NCBI GenBank assembly: GCA_026414485.1
Contig: JAOAIX010000001.1
Coordinates: forward strand, 89,502-153,501
Reading direction: 5' to 3'
Length of the DNA: 64,000 bases
Origin: Candidatus Bathyarchaeota archaeon
GTDB taxonomy: Archaea > Thermoproteota > Bathyarchaeia > Bathyarchaeales > Bathycorpusculaceae
Part shown: positions 41,808-51,512 of the stretch, piece by piece
Layout: every line of letters starts with the position of its first letter
Position numbering within the stretch: position 1 is the stretch's first letter
Notes under the pieces: model-generated
What the model was told of the DNA's origin: nothing
The model's database searches: none
Seen by the model: only the letters and a program-made list of their open reading frames with translations
Made by a program: the position numbers and the translations under genes

Positions 41808-42494
41808 CTATTTGCTGGGCTTTTCAGTGGAGCCAAACAACCTCTTTTCATGCGGCGACCTGCCACCCTTAAAACTTCTCTGCCGGTAAATCGCATTACG
41901 TTGTCGCTCCAAATTTAAAATCCGCGCATAAAGCTTCGAAACCTTTGTTTTAGATGGCACTTTCGACTTAAAGGGATGCGCTGGCACAGGCGTAAAGGGC
42001 TTTGTTACTTCGGTGTTAATTTTTCGTTTGCAGCGTTTGCCACGCGGTTGATCAACGTTGTCACGTACTTTTCTGAAATAAACCCACCCCTCTTTCAAGT
42101 TGACTTCCTGCACTTCCCACCCAGCATCCAACCAGCCTTTTGCATGCGCCGAAGACGCTGAGTTGTTCCACCACGATTCGTTACGGTAGGCTTCCATAGG
42201 TAAATTAGTGCCGATTAAGCCGTCTATTCTGGCAAATGACAACTTGACTGTATTAGTAAACGCGGCTCGAAACTTTAGATGCTTAGTGAGTCCCTCATAT
42301 TTTGAGGCTAGCCTAGGCGAAACAATTCTACGTGCACAATTCAAGCACAACATCTTTGCGGAATCACCTGTGGCAACATCCGCTACCATGCAATCCCAGC
42401 AGAACAACTGCTTACACCTAGTGCACTTTTTCAAGCGACTAAACGAGAGAACCCTTTTACAGATGCCGCATTCGTCTTTCAAAACTCCCATCAA
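41808..42494 (-). CDS. zinc-finger protein fused to a DUF7662-like domain
   Basis: The N-terminus has eight cysteines (9, 12, 24, 27, 32, 35, 50, 53) in paired CxxC spacing, a cross-brace zinc fold like FYVE or AN1 fingers. Residues 80-145 (SFARIDGLIGTNLPMEAYRN, then WWNNSASSAHAKGWLDAGW) resemble DUF7662, a small domain of unknown role found in many prokaryotes. A basic C-terminal tail follows. A regulatory or nucleic-acid-binding role is plausible. The next gene downstream on this strand starts 85 bases away. Confidence 0.6.
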   Translation of the reverse strand: MMGVLKDECGICKRVLSFSRLKKCTRCKQLFCWDCMVADVATGDSAKMLCLNCARRIVSPRLASKYEGLTKHLKFRAAFTNTVKLSFARIDGLIGTNLPMEAYRNESWWNNSASSAHAKGWLDAGWEVQEVNLKEGWVYFRKVRDNVDQPRGKRCKRKINTEVTKPFTPVPAHPFKSKVPSKTKVSKLYARILNLERQRNAIYRQRSFKGGRSPHEKRLFGSTEKPSK

Positions 42495-42572
42495 CCTTTG
42501 CTTTTACAAAGCCCCCGCTACCGTATCCTTAACTTGCAGAGGAGATATTAACTTTCAGACTAACTGGCTCTC

Positions 42573-43517
42573 TTACTCAAACTCTATAGTGGATGGCGGC
42601 TTGTCAGTTATATCGTATAGACAACGTACTACGCTTGGAATTTCATCAGTTATCCTCTTGGAAATTCGCCAAAGTTTCTCATAAGGCACCTGCTTGGCCT
42701 TAGCTGTCACTGCATCCACAGATTCCACAATACGTACAGTGATTATATCGCCGTAAACCCGTTTTCCATTCTTGATTCCTGTGGCTTTATCGTTGTGTAA
42801 CACCGCAAAATTCTGGAACGTTCCTAACCCCCGAGTTTCCTCTTCCACGATCTGCGTAGCTTTACGCACTATCGCCACCCGTTCAGGTGTAACTATGCCG
42901 AGAACCCTCAAAGACAAAGCAGGACCAGGGAAAGGCATCCTCTCAGTAACCTCAGCAGGCAACCCCAATTCCCTGCCTACCTCTCGAACCTCTGGTTTAA
43001 ACAGTTCACGTAATGGTTCAAGAATTTTGTAACCGTAGATTTCAGGGTTGATGCCTATTTGTGAAAGAACATTATGTTGAGATTTTATTCCCTGCGTTGT
43101 TTCAATCACATCAGCTTTTATTGTCCCTTGAGCTATGAAATCAATCTTTTCTTCCTTAGCTACTTTCCCTAAAGTTTTATAAAATTTGTCTCTAAATGCT
43201 TTCCGCTTCTCTTCAGCATCAGTTTTCCCCTTGAAGACCTCAAAAAACTCCTTTTTTGCATCTACATATCGAGATTTGACGCCGAAGCTTTTCAGTACAC
43301 GCATAACAAACTCTGGCTCGCCTTCCCTTCGCAGGCCGTCATCAATGAATATTGCAATCAACTTCTTGCCAACTGCTTTGTGAACCAAATAAGTGGTAAC
43401 GGTGCTGTCAACCCCGCCTGAACACGCAGAAATAACTTTTTTATCTCCAACAATTTCACGAATTTCTTTCAATGAATTTTCTATAAACTCCTTCGCGTTG
43501 AACAATCCTTTACCCAC
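42573..43517 (-). CDS. guaAB: GMP synthase subunit B (ATP-pyrophosphatase)
   Basis: This subunit aminates XMP to GMP with ammonia from a separate glutaminase subunit, the archaeal arrangement. The PP-loop is SACSGGVDSTV at residue 35; further motifs are DDGLRREGE, QGTIKADVIE, RMPFPGPALSLRVLG near residue 190 and the C-terminal KPPSTIEFE. Length 314 fits. The glutaminase subunit is not in the window. Confidence 0.95.
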   Translation of the reverse strand: MGKGLFNAKEFIENSLKEIREIVGDKKVISACSGGVDSTVTTYLVHKAVGKKLIAIFIDDGLRREGEPEFVMRVLKSFGVKSRYVDAKKEFFEVFKGKTDAEEKRKAFRDKFYKTLGKVAKEEKIDFIAQGTIKADVIETTQGIKSQHNVLSQIGINPEIYGYKILEPLRELFKPEVREVGRELGLPAEVTERMPFPGPALSLRVLGIVTPERVAIVRKATQIVEEETRGLGTFQNFAVLHNDKATGIKNGKRVYGDIITVRIVESVDAVTAKAKQVPYEKLWRISKRITDEIPSVVRCLYDITDKPPSTIEFE

Positions 43518-43615
43518 TACCTTGATTTTTTGAAGACCCTGTTTCTTGCTTTTACCTTTTTAGCTTTATCCAATTTCAAGCAAGCCGGCAAATAGAGATA
43601 CAAAATTCTAAAAAA

Positions 43616-45103
43616 TTAACCTTTGACCACAGCTAGAGGAACCAACCGCGCTACTTTTGTTGCAATTCCCGCATTATGGCTAACATCAGCTACTACATCT
43701 ACATTTTTGTACGCAAGGTCTGCTTCTTCAGCCAAAACCATGTTGCTTGCGGCTCGAACCACTATGCCCCTCTTCTCAAGTCCTGTTTTGACATCTCCAC
43801 CCCAATACTTGCGTTTAGCCGCTGCCCTGCTCAACATGCGACCTGCCCCGTGTGCTGTGGAGCCAAAAGTCAAATCCATGGCTTTCAAGGTGCCCACAAG
43901 AACCCATGAACTGGTACCCATGCTGCCTGGGATCAACACGGGCTGACCCTTTGACCGGTAATCCTGAGGTACCTCACCATGTTCCGGCGGAAATGCTCGA
44001 GTAGCGCCCTTACGGTGAACCCAAACTTTTTTATTTACTCCATCAACGTTGTGGTTTTCAATTTTTGCAATGTTGTGCGCCACGTCATAAACAAGTTTTA
44101 ACCCGAATTTCTCCGGTTCTTGACCGTAAACTTCTTGGAAGCTCTGCCGTACCCAGTGGGTAATGGCTTGTCTGTTGCAGAATGCATAGTTAACTGCACA
44201 TGCCATGGCTTGATAGTAATCTTTTGCCTCATTACTGTGCCCAGGAGCGCAAGCCAGTTCCCTGTCAGGCAAGACAATTTTGTACTTTTGAACTGCGTGT
44301 TCCATGACATGTAAATAGTCGCTACACACTTGATGTCCATAGCCTCGAGAACCACAGTGGATCATAACTGTTACTTGCCCCTCGAATTCTATACCAAAGG
44401 CTTTGGCGGTTTCAAGATCAAAGATTTTGTCCACTTTTTGAATTTCAAGAAAATGGTTTCCTGAACCTAACGTGCCAATTTGAGTGAGTCCACGACTCTT
44501 CGCAGTTGAAGAAACCTTATCAGGGTTAGCATTTTTCATACAGCCCTTTTCTTCACAGTGCTCTGAATCCTCAGGCCACCCCATGCCTTGATTGATAAGC
44601 CAGTGAACTCCTTCCACAACTAACCTGTCTTGGTCACTTGGCGAAATCTTGAAGTCCTTTCTGCGACTGCCGAGTCCAGAGGGCACATTCGAAAAAATTG
44701 CGCCTGCTAACTGTGCAAGTTTTGGGCGCACGTCTTTTTCAGATAAATTAGTAGTCAACAAACGTACCCCACAGTTTATGTCGTAGCCTACCCCACCTGG
44801 ACTGATGACGCCTTGTTCATAGTCGGTGGCTGCGACACCGCCTATGGGGAAACCATATCCTTCATGTCCATCAGGCAACGTTATGGCGTTTTTGTAAATG
44901 CCGGGCAGGAACGCAACGTTCGAACATTGTTCTAGAGTCCGGTCAGTTTTCATTTTTTCGAGAAGAGCTTCGTTAGCGAAAATCAAACCTGAAACCTTCA
45001 TGCCCTGTCTGAAACGTGGAATCCGCCATGAACAATTGTCAATTTTTTCCAAGGGCACTTTGATTGTTGGAGGACGACCTTCATATTCTCCCAAACTTGA
45101 CAC
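43616..45103 (-). CDS. rtcB: RNA ligase RtcB
   Basis: RtcB joins tRNA exons after intron removal, using GTP and Mn2+. Metal- and guanylate-binding motifs are intact: PDGHEGYGFPIGG, GGVGYDINCGVRLL near residue 105, LGSGNHFLEIQ near residue 215, MIHCGSRGYGHQV, and the guanylated histidine in SSTAHGAGRMLSRA (read as GSTAHGAGRML) near residue 418. It is 495 residues, the archaeal length without an intein. The GTG at 45103 is the first start after the upstream gene; homologues often begin nearer IKVPLEKID, 14 residues later. Archease, its activator, is encoded 1.8 kb away. Confidence 0.95.
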   Translation of the reverse strand: MSSLGEYEGRPPTIKVPLEKIDNCSWRIPRFRQGMKVSGLIFANEALLEKMKTDRTLEQCSNVAFLPGIYKNAITLPDGHEGYGFPIGGVAATDYEQGVISPGGVGYDINCGVRLLTTNLSEKDVRPKLAQLAGAIFSNVPSGLGSRRKDFKISPSDQDRLVVEGVHWLINQGMGWPEDSEHCEEKGCMKNANPDKVSSTAKSRGLTQIGTLGSGNHFLEIQKVDKIFDLETAKAFGIEFEGQVTVMIHCGSRGYGHQVCSDYLHVMEHAVQKYKIVLPDRELACAPGHSNEAKDYYQAMACAVNYAFCNRQAITHWVRQSFQEVYGQEPEKFGLKLVYDVAHNIAKIENHNVDGVNKKVWVHRKGATRAFPPEHGEVPQDYRSKGQPVLIPGSMGTSSWVLVGTLKAMDLTFGSTAHGAGRMLSRAAAKRKYWGGDVKTGLEKRGIVVRAASNMVLAEEADLAYKNVDVVADVSHNAGIATKVARLVPLAVVKG

Positions 45104-45127
45104 CCAGCAATGAAAGGACCCAACACC

Positions 45128-46069
45128 CTATAAAACAGTTTTGAAAAGCTTAGGGCAGTTAGCCAAGTTTTTTCGAGCAAAATCTACAAAACCTTGCACA
45201 CTATTTTCTAGCAACGTTTTTTGGTGTACCTTGTTTTGCCTTACCTGAGAGACCACACTTCGAATTCTAGGGTCTCTACTGAATATAGCTTCTTTTATTT
45301 CTCCTAAACTTTGGTTTTTATTTACTCCCTCGTAAGCCACAGATAACCACAGCCTAATTTGTAATTGATAGTCCCGCAACTGCTCAACTGCATTGAAGAC
45401 AAAGCCAAAATGTGAATAACATAAAATTTCGGGATTCAACCTGACAAGTTTATCCAAAGTAGTTAACGCTACGTCAACGTGAAATGGCGGAGGTGTTGTA
45501 GGAAAAACTGTGTTAAACTCAGGTAGATACGCACCCGCCGAATCTCCTGCAAAGAGTGCTCCATTATTCTTTTCGTAATAGCAGAGGTTATGCGAAGCAT
45601 GCCCAGGTGCCTCCACAACTTTCATCTTTACGTGGTTAGATACTTTGAGTTCCAAGTTTTCTTCTGCTATTACAAGTCTGCTTTCAGGAACAGGCTCAGG
45701 CTTACCAAACATCTCTGCAACTTCTCCAAGAACTTCTAGGCTAGCTGACCAAAGCTTCGCCGGGTTCTTCAGATGTACCGCACCTTTTGGGTGAACAACA
45801 ACTTTGGCGTTTGGTAAACTTTTTAGCAAAGTACCTACACCGCCGCCATGATCAACATGTATGTGGGTGAGGGCAACATAGGCAACATCTTCAAGGCGAA
45901 CCTCTAGTTCCTCTAAGCCGGCAAGCAAATTCGGGATAGATGAAGAAGGTCCAGTTTCAACAATTATGGTTTTGTCTCCCTTAAGGACATAGCTGGCTAT
46001 GAGGTTCTGAAGTCCACCTGTTTGTAGATCTACAATGAAAAGGTTTTGGCTAATCTGCTTTGTGTGCAT
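45128..46069 (-). CDS. metallo-beta-lactamase fold hydrolase
   Basis: The 313-residue protein shows the MBL metal motif LTHIHVDHGGG near residue 88, a second histidine in APGHASHN and the bridging aspartate in LFAGDSAGAYLP. After residue 215 a helical C-terminal domain follows. It could be a glyoxalase II-like thioesterase or a quorum-type hydrolase. It ends 24 bases before rtcB and is likely cotranscribed with it. The substrate is not known. Confidence 0.85.
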   Translation of the reverse strand: MHTKQISQNLFIVDLQTGGLQNLIASYVLKGDKTIIVETGPSSSIPNLLAGLEELEVRLEDVAYVALTHIHVDHGGGVGTLLKSLPNAKVVVHPKGAVHLKNPAKLWSASLEVLGEVAEMFGKPEPVPESRLVIAEENLELKVSNHVKMKVVEAPGHASHNLCYYEKNNGALFAGDSAGAYLPEFNTVFPTTPPPFHVDVALTTLDKLVRLNPEILCYSHFGFVFNAVEQLRDYQLQIRLWLSVAYEGVNKNQSLGEIKEAIFSRDPRIRSVVSQVRQNKVHQKTLLENSVQGFVDFARKNLANCPKLFKTVL

Positions 46070-46223
46070 CTCAAGTCACATGACGTAAAGCTGAATTGCC
46101 TAAGAAGTTTATGTTAATCAGAATAAACGTTTCTTTTGCTTAATAGTATATCTACATGCACACAACCTTTAACAGTTAGATTTTTTCCTTTTTATTTAAT
46201 ACTCTTTACGAAAGGGGCTATTG

Positions 46224-46877
46224 GTGAACGCAATTATATTTGGTGCTCCAGGCTCTGGAAAAGGCACATACAGCGCTTTGCTAAAAAATAAGTTGAACCT
46301 TAATGTAATCTCAATGGGTGACATTTTCAGGGAGTTAATGAAGGAGGACACCTCTCTCGGAAAAACTGTCAAGAGTTATGTGAGAGCGGGTTTGCTTGTT
46401 CCAGACGAAATAACTTTAGACATTTTGAAACAGCAAATAGCCAAGATACCTAAAGGTTATGGTTTTATCTTGGACGGTTTCCCTCGCAATCTAGCCCAAG
46501 CTCAAGCACTTGAAAGTATAGCCAAAATTGACGTCATTTTACAGTTGGTTGTTCCTGATTGGATAATAATTGAACGTGTCTCTGGTCGCCGTCTATGCAG
46601 AAATTGTGGGGCTGTTTACAACTTACAGTTTCTAAAACCCAAAGTAGACGGTGTTTGTGACAAATGCGGAGGGCAACTCTATCAGAGGCCTGATGATAAT
46701 GCTGAGGTTATAAAAATACGACTCGAGCTTTATGAATGTGAAACCAGCTCCCTAATAAGTTACTTCAAAACTAGACATGTTCCTATAATCATCCATACCA
46801 GTGACCGATTACAGATTCCGCCTGAAACCGTTGTTGACTACTTTGTTGCGGAACTCAAAAAACTTCATCTAGTCTAG
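46224..46877 (+). CDS. adk: adenylate kinase
   Basis: The enzyme equilibrates ATP, ADP and AMP. The P-loop is FGAPGSGKGTYS, the AMP-binding helix LDGFPRNLAQAQAL lies near residue 87 and the LID domain holds a zinc site CRNCGAVYN with CDKCGGQLYQ near residues 127-152, as in many archaeal and Gram-positive adk. Length 217 is typical. GTG at 46224 is preferred because AAGGGG lies 6 bases upstream; a TTG one codon earlier is possible. It converges on the archease gene with a 4-base overlap. Confidence 0.95.
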   Translation: MNAIIFGAPGSGKGTYSALLKNKLNLNVISMGDIFRELMKEDTSLGKTVKSYVRAGLLVPDEITLDILKQQIAKIPKGYGFILDGFPRNLAQAQALESIAKIDVILQLVVPDWIIIERVSGRRLCRNCGAVYNLQFLKPKVDGVCDKCGGQLYQRPDDNAEVIKIRLELYECETSSLISYFKTRHVPIIIHTSDRLQIPPETVVDYFVAELKKLHLV

Positions 46878-47326
46878 ATGTCGAGGATAAACATAAGCGT
46901 CGTTTTTTCTTTTTCTTTTATTATCTCCATCTGATGATACGTGGCTGCTTTGACGCCTACTTTTTGCGGGTGCTTTTCAGGATTAAATTTTTCTCCCCAC
47001 ACAGTTGCTTTGAGTTTGAAACCTTCTTTGGTCTCTTTAAAACTTTGAACCTCAAATTTAGAAAAAAACATGTGTTCAACTTCAAACTTTACCAACAGGG
47101 CTTCAAGCCAACCATACAGTAAGGCATACTCGTCTTCTGCTTCCACTTCCACTAATTCTCTGTGGAGAGGGCTAACTTTAGTTGTATCAGTCATTACCTC
47201 AAACATGGCAAGCGCCGCATTGCTTAACGCTTCTTCCATGTTTTTGCCGTAAGCTGCAATGTAGACGTCAGCCGTGTGCTCTAAGAACTCGAATTTCACG
47301 GCTGTTTTGTCCTCTTTGTCCATCAT
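46874..47326 (-). CDS. archease, RtcB activator
   Basis: Archease speeds RtcB guanylation and lets it turn over. The 150-residue protein has the family motifs FEFLEHTADVYIAAYG near the N-terminus, LLYGWLEALLV near residue 83 and the C-terminal GVKAATYHQMEI. The acidic and histidine positions of the metal site are present. The ATG at 47326 is one of two adjacent ATG codons. It lies on the same strand as rtcB but separated by adk on the other strand. Confidence 0.93.
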   Translation of the reverse strand: MMDKEDKTAVKFEFLEHTADVYIAAYGKNMEEALSNAALAMFEVMTDTTKVSPLHRELVEVEAEDEYALLYGWLEALLVKFEVEHMFFSKFEVQSFKETKEGFKLKATVWGEKFNPEKHPQKVGVKAATYHQMEIIKEKEKTTLMFILDI

Positions 47327-47355
47327 TGCTTGATGCCTTTCTTGGGAGCACAAAT

Positions 47356-48393
47356 TTATTTTGAAAATTTCCTAATAGTTGCCGCGGCTAACTTCACTGC
47401 GTTTTCTGCATCTTTGAGGTTTATTAGGCCTAATGGGCTGTGGATGTACCTAGTCGGCACGGATATGGTACCGCTGGGGACTCCTTGCCTTGTCAAAGAG
47501 ATGCGTGCTGCGTCTGTGGTGCCCATTAATCCTGTTTCAAGTTGATAGGGAATTTTGTTCTCTGAGGCAGCGTCGATTAGCCCACGCAAAACCTTGGGAT
47601 GGGCGATTAAACCTGCGTCTGACACTGTCAACGCTGGTCCTTTACCCATTTTTATGCTAGTATCAAATTCTCTTACGCCTGGCACATCACCCGCTACAGT
47701 TACGTCCAACGCTAATGCCACATCTGGTTCTATGCTGAAAGCGGCGGTTGCCGCTCCTCTTAATCCCACCTCTTCCTGAACTGTTCCTACAGCGTAAACA
47801 GTACACTCGGTTTTTTCGAGTTGTTTTAAAGTTTCAATCATGACTGCGCATCCTACACGGTTGTCAAATGCTTTACCCATGACTGTGTCTTTGTATAGTT
47901 TAGTGTATTTCCCTTCAAAGCCTATTGGATCACCAATTTTTATGCCCATTTGCTGCGCTTCTTCACGATTTTCTGCACCTACGTCTATAAACAATTCATC
48001 GTACGTCATAATTTTTTTTCGTTCATCTTCTTTCTGGATATGAGGTGGCTTAGAGCCAATAACACCTGGTAAAGTGCATTTTTCAGTGTAAACGTTCACT
48101 TTTTGGGCTAACAGAATGCGGTCGTCTATACCACCCATTTTTGTGAATTTGATGAACCCTTCTTTGGTTATGTGTTTCACCATTAACCCAACTTCGTCCA
48201 TGTGTGCAGCAAGCATAATTTTTGGTTGATTTTTTTTGCCTTTTTTTGTTGCGATTACGTTCTCCAATTTATCCACTACAACTTCGTCCGCGTATGGTTT
48301 GAGAAGTTCCGCCATAAGGTCTCGAACTTCTGCTTCTCTTCCAGCTACACCACAAGCGTTTGCAAGTTTCTCTAAGTTATCAGATAACGACAT
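47356..48393 (-). CDS. M42-family aminopeptidase/endoglucanase-type metallopeptidase
   Basis: M42 enzymes form tetrahedral dodecamers that trim peptides. Metal ligands are visible: AAHMDEVGLMVKHI near residue 63, KAFDNRVGCAV near residue 173, VQEEVGLRGA near 207 with the catalytic glutamates, and YIHSPLGLINL near the end. The ATG at 48393 gives 345 residues, the usual size; the upstream ORF extension has no support. Metal specificity is unknown. Confidence 0.93.
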   Translation of the reverse strand: MSLSDNLEKLANACGVAGREAEVRDLMAELLKPYADEVVVDKLENVIATKKGKKNQPKIMLAAHMDEVGLMVKHITKEGFIKFTKMGGIDDRILLAQKVNVYTEKCTLPGVIGSKPPHIQKEDERKKIMTYDELFIDVGAENREEAQQMGIKIGDPIGFEGKYTKLYKDTVMGKAFDNRVGCAVMIETLKQLEKTECTVYAVGTVQEEVGLRGAATAAFSIEPDVALALDVTVAGDVPGVREFDTSIKMGKGPALTVSDAGLIAHPKVLRGLIDAASENKIPYQLETGLMGTTDAARISLTRQGVPSGTISVPTRYIHSPLGLINLKDAENAVKLAAATIRKFSK

Positions 48394-48526
48394 AGCCCTA
48401 CCCCATATAGAGTACAAGTACACTTTCGCTGTCAATTATTAAACAATTGCGTTTAATGCCAAATTCAGATGTGGTAATTCTTAAATGCGTCAAACGCATC
48501 AAGCCTACTCAAGGTTGGAATCAAAA

Positions 48527-49459
48527 ATGGCACAACAACCAAGTTTCAAAACAGTCTTCGTTTTTTTGGACACTGACAAATACTGCAGTCCGTTTGATAT
48601 GCTTGTCGCGATAGACGCTTTCCCAGACTCCATGATATTTAAATATGAAAACGTCACAGGGGAAGACGCTCCAAAAATCGTTTATGACCTGCTTTTCCCA
48701 CGTGGCCCAATAGGCGCTCAACACACAAAGATCTTCATCAACGGCAGCAACTTTGACATGGTCAACGAAGTTGTCACGGCAACTCAGAAATGTATGGCGT
48801 CAGCTCCATGGGGAAACAGCATAATAGTTGACCCCCGAGGTGCATACTCCACCGCAGCAGGTGCAGTCGCAAAAACGCTAGGTCTTTCGCTAGAAAAAGG
48901 CTTCGGCACATTGGAAGGCAAAAACGTCACTGTCTTGGCAGGTACAGGTCCGGTTGGCCAAACAGCTGCACGCATCTACGCCTCCGAGAAAGCCAACGTC
49001 GTCATAACCTCACGCGCCATGGCTAAGGGGCAAGCAGTAGCGGACAAAATCAACAAAGAAGCTGGAGCTAACCGCGTTAAAGTTGTGGAAGTTACCAAAC
49101 CTGATCAGACAGCCTTGGCTGTAAAAGACGCAGAAATAATCCTTGCAGCAGGAGCCGGCGGAGTGCAACTGTTAAGTGCAAGTGACTTGAAGGCAGCAAC
49201 AAAATGCAGGATAGTGGCCGACATAAACGCCATAAAACCCTTAGGTGTTGAAGGTTTGGGCTCCAATGACGACGGCAAAGAACTTGCGGTAGGCGTCTTT
49301 GGCATCGGCGCATTGGCCATTGGGAAACTTAAAATAAAAATCGAAACTGAAATGATTAAGCGGGCGACAGAAGCACCACAAGGCCTATTTGACTATTCAA
49401 TAGCCTACGAAATCGGCAAAACAGCAATCCTCAAAAAACTCGCCAAACCTAAAGCATAA
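48527..49459 (+). CDS. mtdB: methylene-tetrahydromethanopterin dehydrogenase (MtdB-like)
   Basis: The enzyme oxidises methylene-tetrahydromethanopterin with NAD(P), a C1 step otherwise done by F420-dependent Mtd. The N-terminal pterin domain (KTVFVFLDTDKYCSPFDMLV) and the NAD(P) fold (NVTVLAGTGPVGQTAARIYA near residue 140) are both present, with GVFGIGALAIGKLKIK close to the end. Length 310 fits. It stands alone, so it reports on C1 metabolism without the other pathway genes. NAD versus NADP preference cannot be read. Confidence 0.88.
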   Translation: MAQQPSFKTVFVFLDTDKYCSPFDMLVAIDAFPDSMIFKYENVTGEDAPKIVYDLLFPRGPIGAQHTKIFINGSNFDMVNEVVTATQKCMASAPWGNSIIVDPRGAYSTAAGAVAKTLGLSLEKGFGTLEGKNVTVLAGTGPVGQTAARIYASEKANVVITSRAMAKGQAVADKINKEAGANRVKVVEVTKPDQTALAVKDAEIILAAGAGGVQLLSASDLKAATKCRIVADINAIKPLGVEGLGSNDDGKELAVGVFGIGALAIGKLKIKIETEMIKRATEAPQGLFDYSIAYEIGKTAILKKLAKPKA

Positions 49460-49504
49460 AAAATTAACTGCCAAGAAGGCAGTTTCCCTTTTATTTCTTT
49501 TAGT

Positions 49505-50668
49505 TCACTTAAAAAGCATCCGAATTCTTTTAGCCGCTTCAGCTATCCGCTCTTTAGGTTGAGTAAACGTTATCCTCACGTAGCCTTCTCCATTACTTCC
49601 AAATCCAACGCCCGGAGTCACAGCAACCCCGGCATCAAGCAGTTTCGCTGCAAACTTCATGCTGTCACCTTTGCAGTTTACCCACACGTAAAAAGTTGCC
49701 TTTGGTTTTTCGCAAGGAAATCCAACCTCTCTTAAGCATTCAACAAGTAAATCCCGGCGTTCTGCAAGTATCTGATTGTTTTTCTTGAGAAACTCAGGTG
49801 GTTCTTCGCTTTTGTAGGTTGCCAAAGCTCTAGCGGCGACTTTCTGTGTGTAAACAGGTGGTCCCGAGTCAATTTGTGATTTGATTTTAGTTAACCCAGC
49901 GACTAGTTGTTTGTTGCCAACCGCAAACGCAATGCGGTCCCCCGTCATATTGAAAGTTTTTGAAAGCGAACCGAACTCGATGGCAACATCCATTGCACCG
50001 TCCACTTCCAAGATACTAGGTGCCCTGTAACCATCGTAGCTGATTTCTGAATAGGCGTTGTCATAACACAGAATGATGTTGTTATCCACCGCAAAATCTA
50101 CTGCCTCCTTAAGGAACTGTTTATCCACTATTGCGCTGGTGGGGTTGTTAGGGTAATTCAGATACATCATTTTAGCGCCCTTCGCTTTTACTGTTTCAAA
50201 GTCAGGTTTGAAATTATTCGATTCCAACAGGGGCATAGGCACCACTTTCCCATCGCACAGTATTGTGCTGCCGTTGGCATACACAGGATATGCAGGGTCA
50301 GGAACCAACACCTTGTCTGAGGGATTTACAAAGGCTCGACCTATATTCGCTATTCCTTCCTTGGAACCTAACAAGGCAACAACTTGATCTTGCTCAACGT
50401 TAACATGAAATCTTTTTTTATACCACTCAGAAACTGCTTGTCGAAATTCAGGCTCGCCTTGACTAAAGCTGTAGTTGTGGTTCTTCAAATTTGTTACTTC
50501 TTCTTTGAATGCTTCAATTACCACAGGTGGTGGCGGAAGGTCAGGGTCACCTATACTAAGAGAAATAAGATCAACTCCCTGTGCTTTTTTCTCTTTTATC
50601 TGTTTCTCCATTTCAGCGAAAAGATAAGGTGGTAACCTATTAACTCGCTCAGCCAACTCAATTTTCAT
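49505..50668 (-). CDS. dapL: LL-diaminopimelate aminotransferase
   Basis: DapL converts tetrahydrodipicolinate straight to LL-diaminopimelate, skipping the succinylase or acetylase route. The fold-type I aminotransferase shows SIGDPDLPPP near residue 38, LNYPNNPTSA, YDNAYSEISYDGY and the pyridoxal lysine in SLSKTFNMTGDR near residue 237, then YVRITFTQPKERI. Location at the end of a full lysine operon supports DapL over an aspartate aminotransferase. The ATG at 50668 gives 387 residues. No dapC, dapD or dapE is present, which fits. Confidence 0.9.
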   Translation of the reverse strand: MKIELAERVNRLPPYLFAEMEKQIKEKKAQGVDLISLSIGDPDLPPPPVVIEAFKEEVTNLKNHNYSFSQGEPEFRQAVSEWYKKRFHVNVEQDQVVALLGSKEGIANIGRAFVNPSDKVLVPDPAYPVYANGSTILCDGKVVPMPLLESNNFKPDFETVKAKGAKMMYLNYPNNPTSAIVDKQFLKEAVDFAVDNNIILCYDNAYSEISYDGYRAPSILEVDGAMDVAIEFGSLSKTFNMTGDRIAFAVGNKQLVAGLTKIKSQIDSGPPVYTQKVAARALATYKSEEPPEFLKKNNQILAERRDLLVECLREVGFPCEKPKATFYVWVNCKGDSMKFAAKLLDAGVAVTPGVGFGSNGEGYVRITFTQPKERIAEAAKRIRMLFK

Positions 50669-50687
50669 TTTCAGGTCACGCCTCTTC

Positions 50688-51512
50688 CTAAAACATTTTT
50701 CCTTCAAATACTTTCTCTGCGGCACCAGTCATAAGTAGATGTTCTCCAACCTCTATCTCTAAATCTCCGCCTAAAAGATGAACTGTTACTTTGTTTCCGA
50801 TCTTACCCAACTTGTTTGCCGCAACTACTGTGGCACAAGCACCCGTGCCACACGCTAACGTTTCGCCACATCCTCGTTCCCAAACGCGCAGTTTGATCTC
50901 TTTTTTGCTCAAAACCTGGGCAAATTCAACGTTGACCCGCTTGGGGAAAACTTGGTGATTTTCAATAATGGGACCCAGATATTCAACGGGGAAATCATCT
51001 ATGTTATCTACGAAGATTACACAGTGAGGGTTACCTATGGAGAGACAGGTTATGTTGTAAGGTTCCCCATCCACCTCCAAGTCTTCACTAATACAAGTCC
51101 CCTCCCCCTTCATAGGTAAGGATTGTCGGTTCCAGTTTGGGGTTCCCATATCCACCTTTACTGAGCTAACTTCGCCGTTTTTGAGATTTAGCCAAACCTT
51201 TTTTGTTCCCGCCAAAGTTTCAACGTTAAATTCCTCTTTAGCGACAATTTTGTTTTCATAACAATATTTCGCGAAGCATCGTATACCATTACCACACATT
51301 TCCGCTTCGCTGCCGTCAGCATTAAAAATACGCATTTTCACATCGGCAATTTTTGAGTTAACTACCAGTAAAAGCCCATCTGCTCCAACAGAGCGTCTCC
51401 GCTCGCAGAGCTTCTTTGCAAGTTTTGGTGCTTCTGCATCACTGATTGCTCCATCGCGGTTGTCTATAACCACGTAGTCGTTTCCTAAACCGTGCATCTT
51501 CCAGAACTTCAC
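50688..51512 (-). CDS. dapF: diaminopimelate epimerase
   Basis: DapF turns LL- into meso-diaminopimelate. Both catalytic cysteines are present in EMCGNGIRCFAKY and ETLACGTGACATVV; FWKMHGLGNDYVVID is the standard N-terminus. The GTG at 51512 overlaps the lysA stop in a GTGA arrangement, so the start is clear. Length 274 is normal. Confidence 0.95.
   Translation of the reverse strand: MKFWKMHGLGNDYVVIDNRDGAISDAEAPKLAKKLCERRRSVGADGLLLVVNSKIADVKMRIFNADGSEAEMCGNGIRCFAKYCYENKIVAKEEFNVETLAGTKKVWLNLKNGEVSSVKVDMGTPNWNRQSLPMKGEGTCISEDLEVDGEPYNITCLSIGNPHCVIFVDNIDDFPVEYLGPIIENHQVFPKRVNVEFAQVLSKKEIKLRVWERGCGETLACGTGACATVVAANKLGKIGNKVTVHLLGGDLEIEVGEHLLMTGAAEKVFEGKMF

Noticed and set aside
43616-45103. rtcB considered as another noncanonical start (AUC before KVPLEKID)
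   Set aside because: A GTG at 45103 gives a plausible 14-residue longer N-terminus, so no unusual codon is needed.
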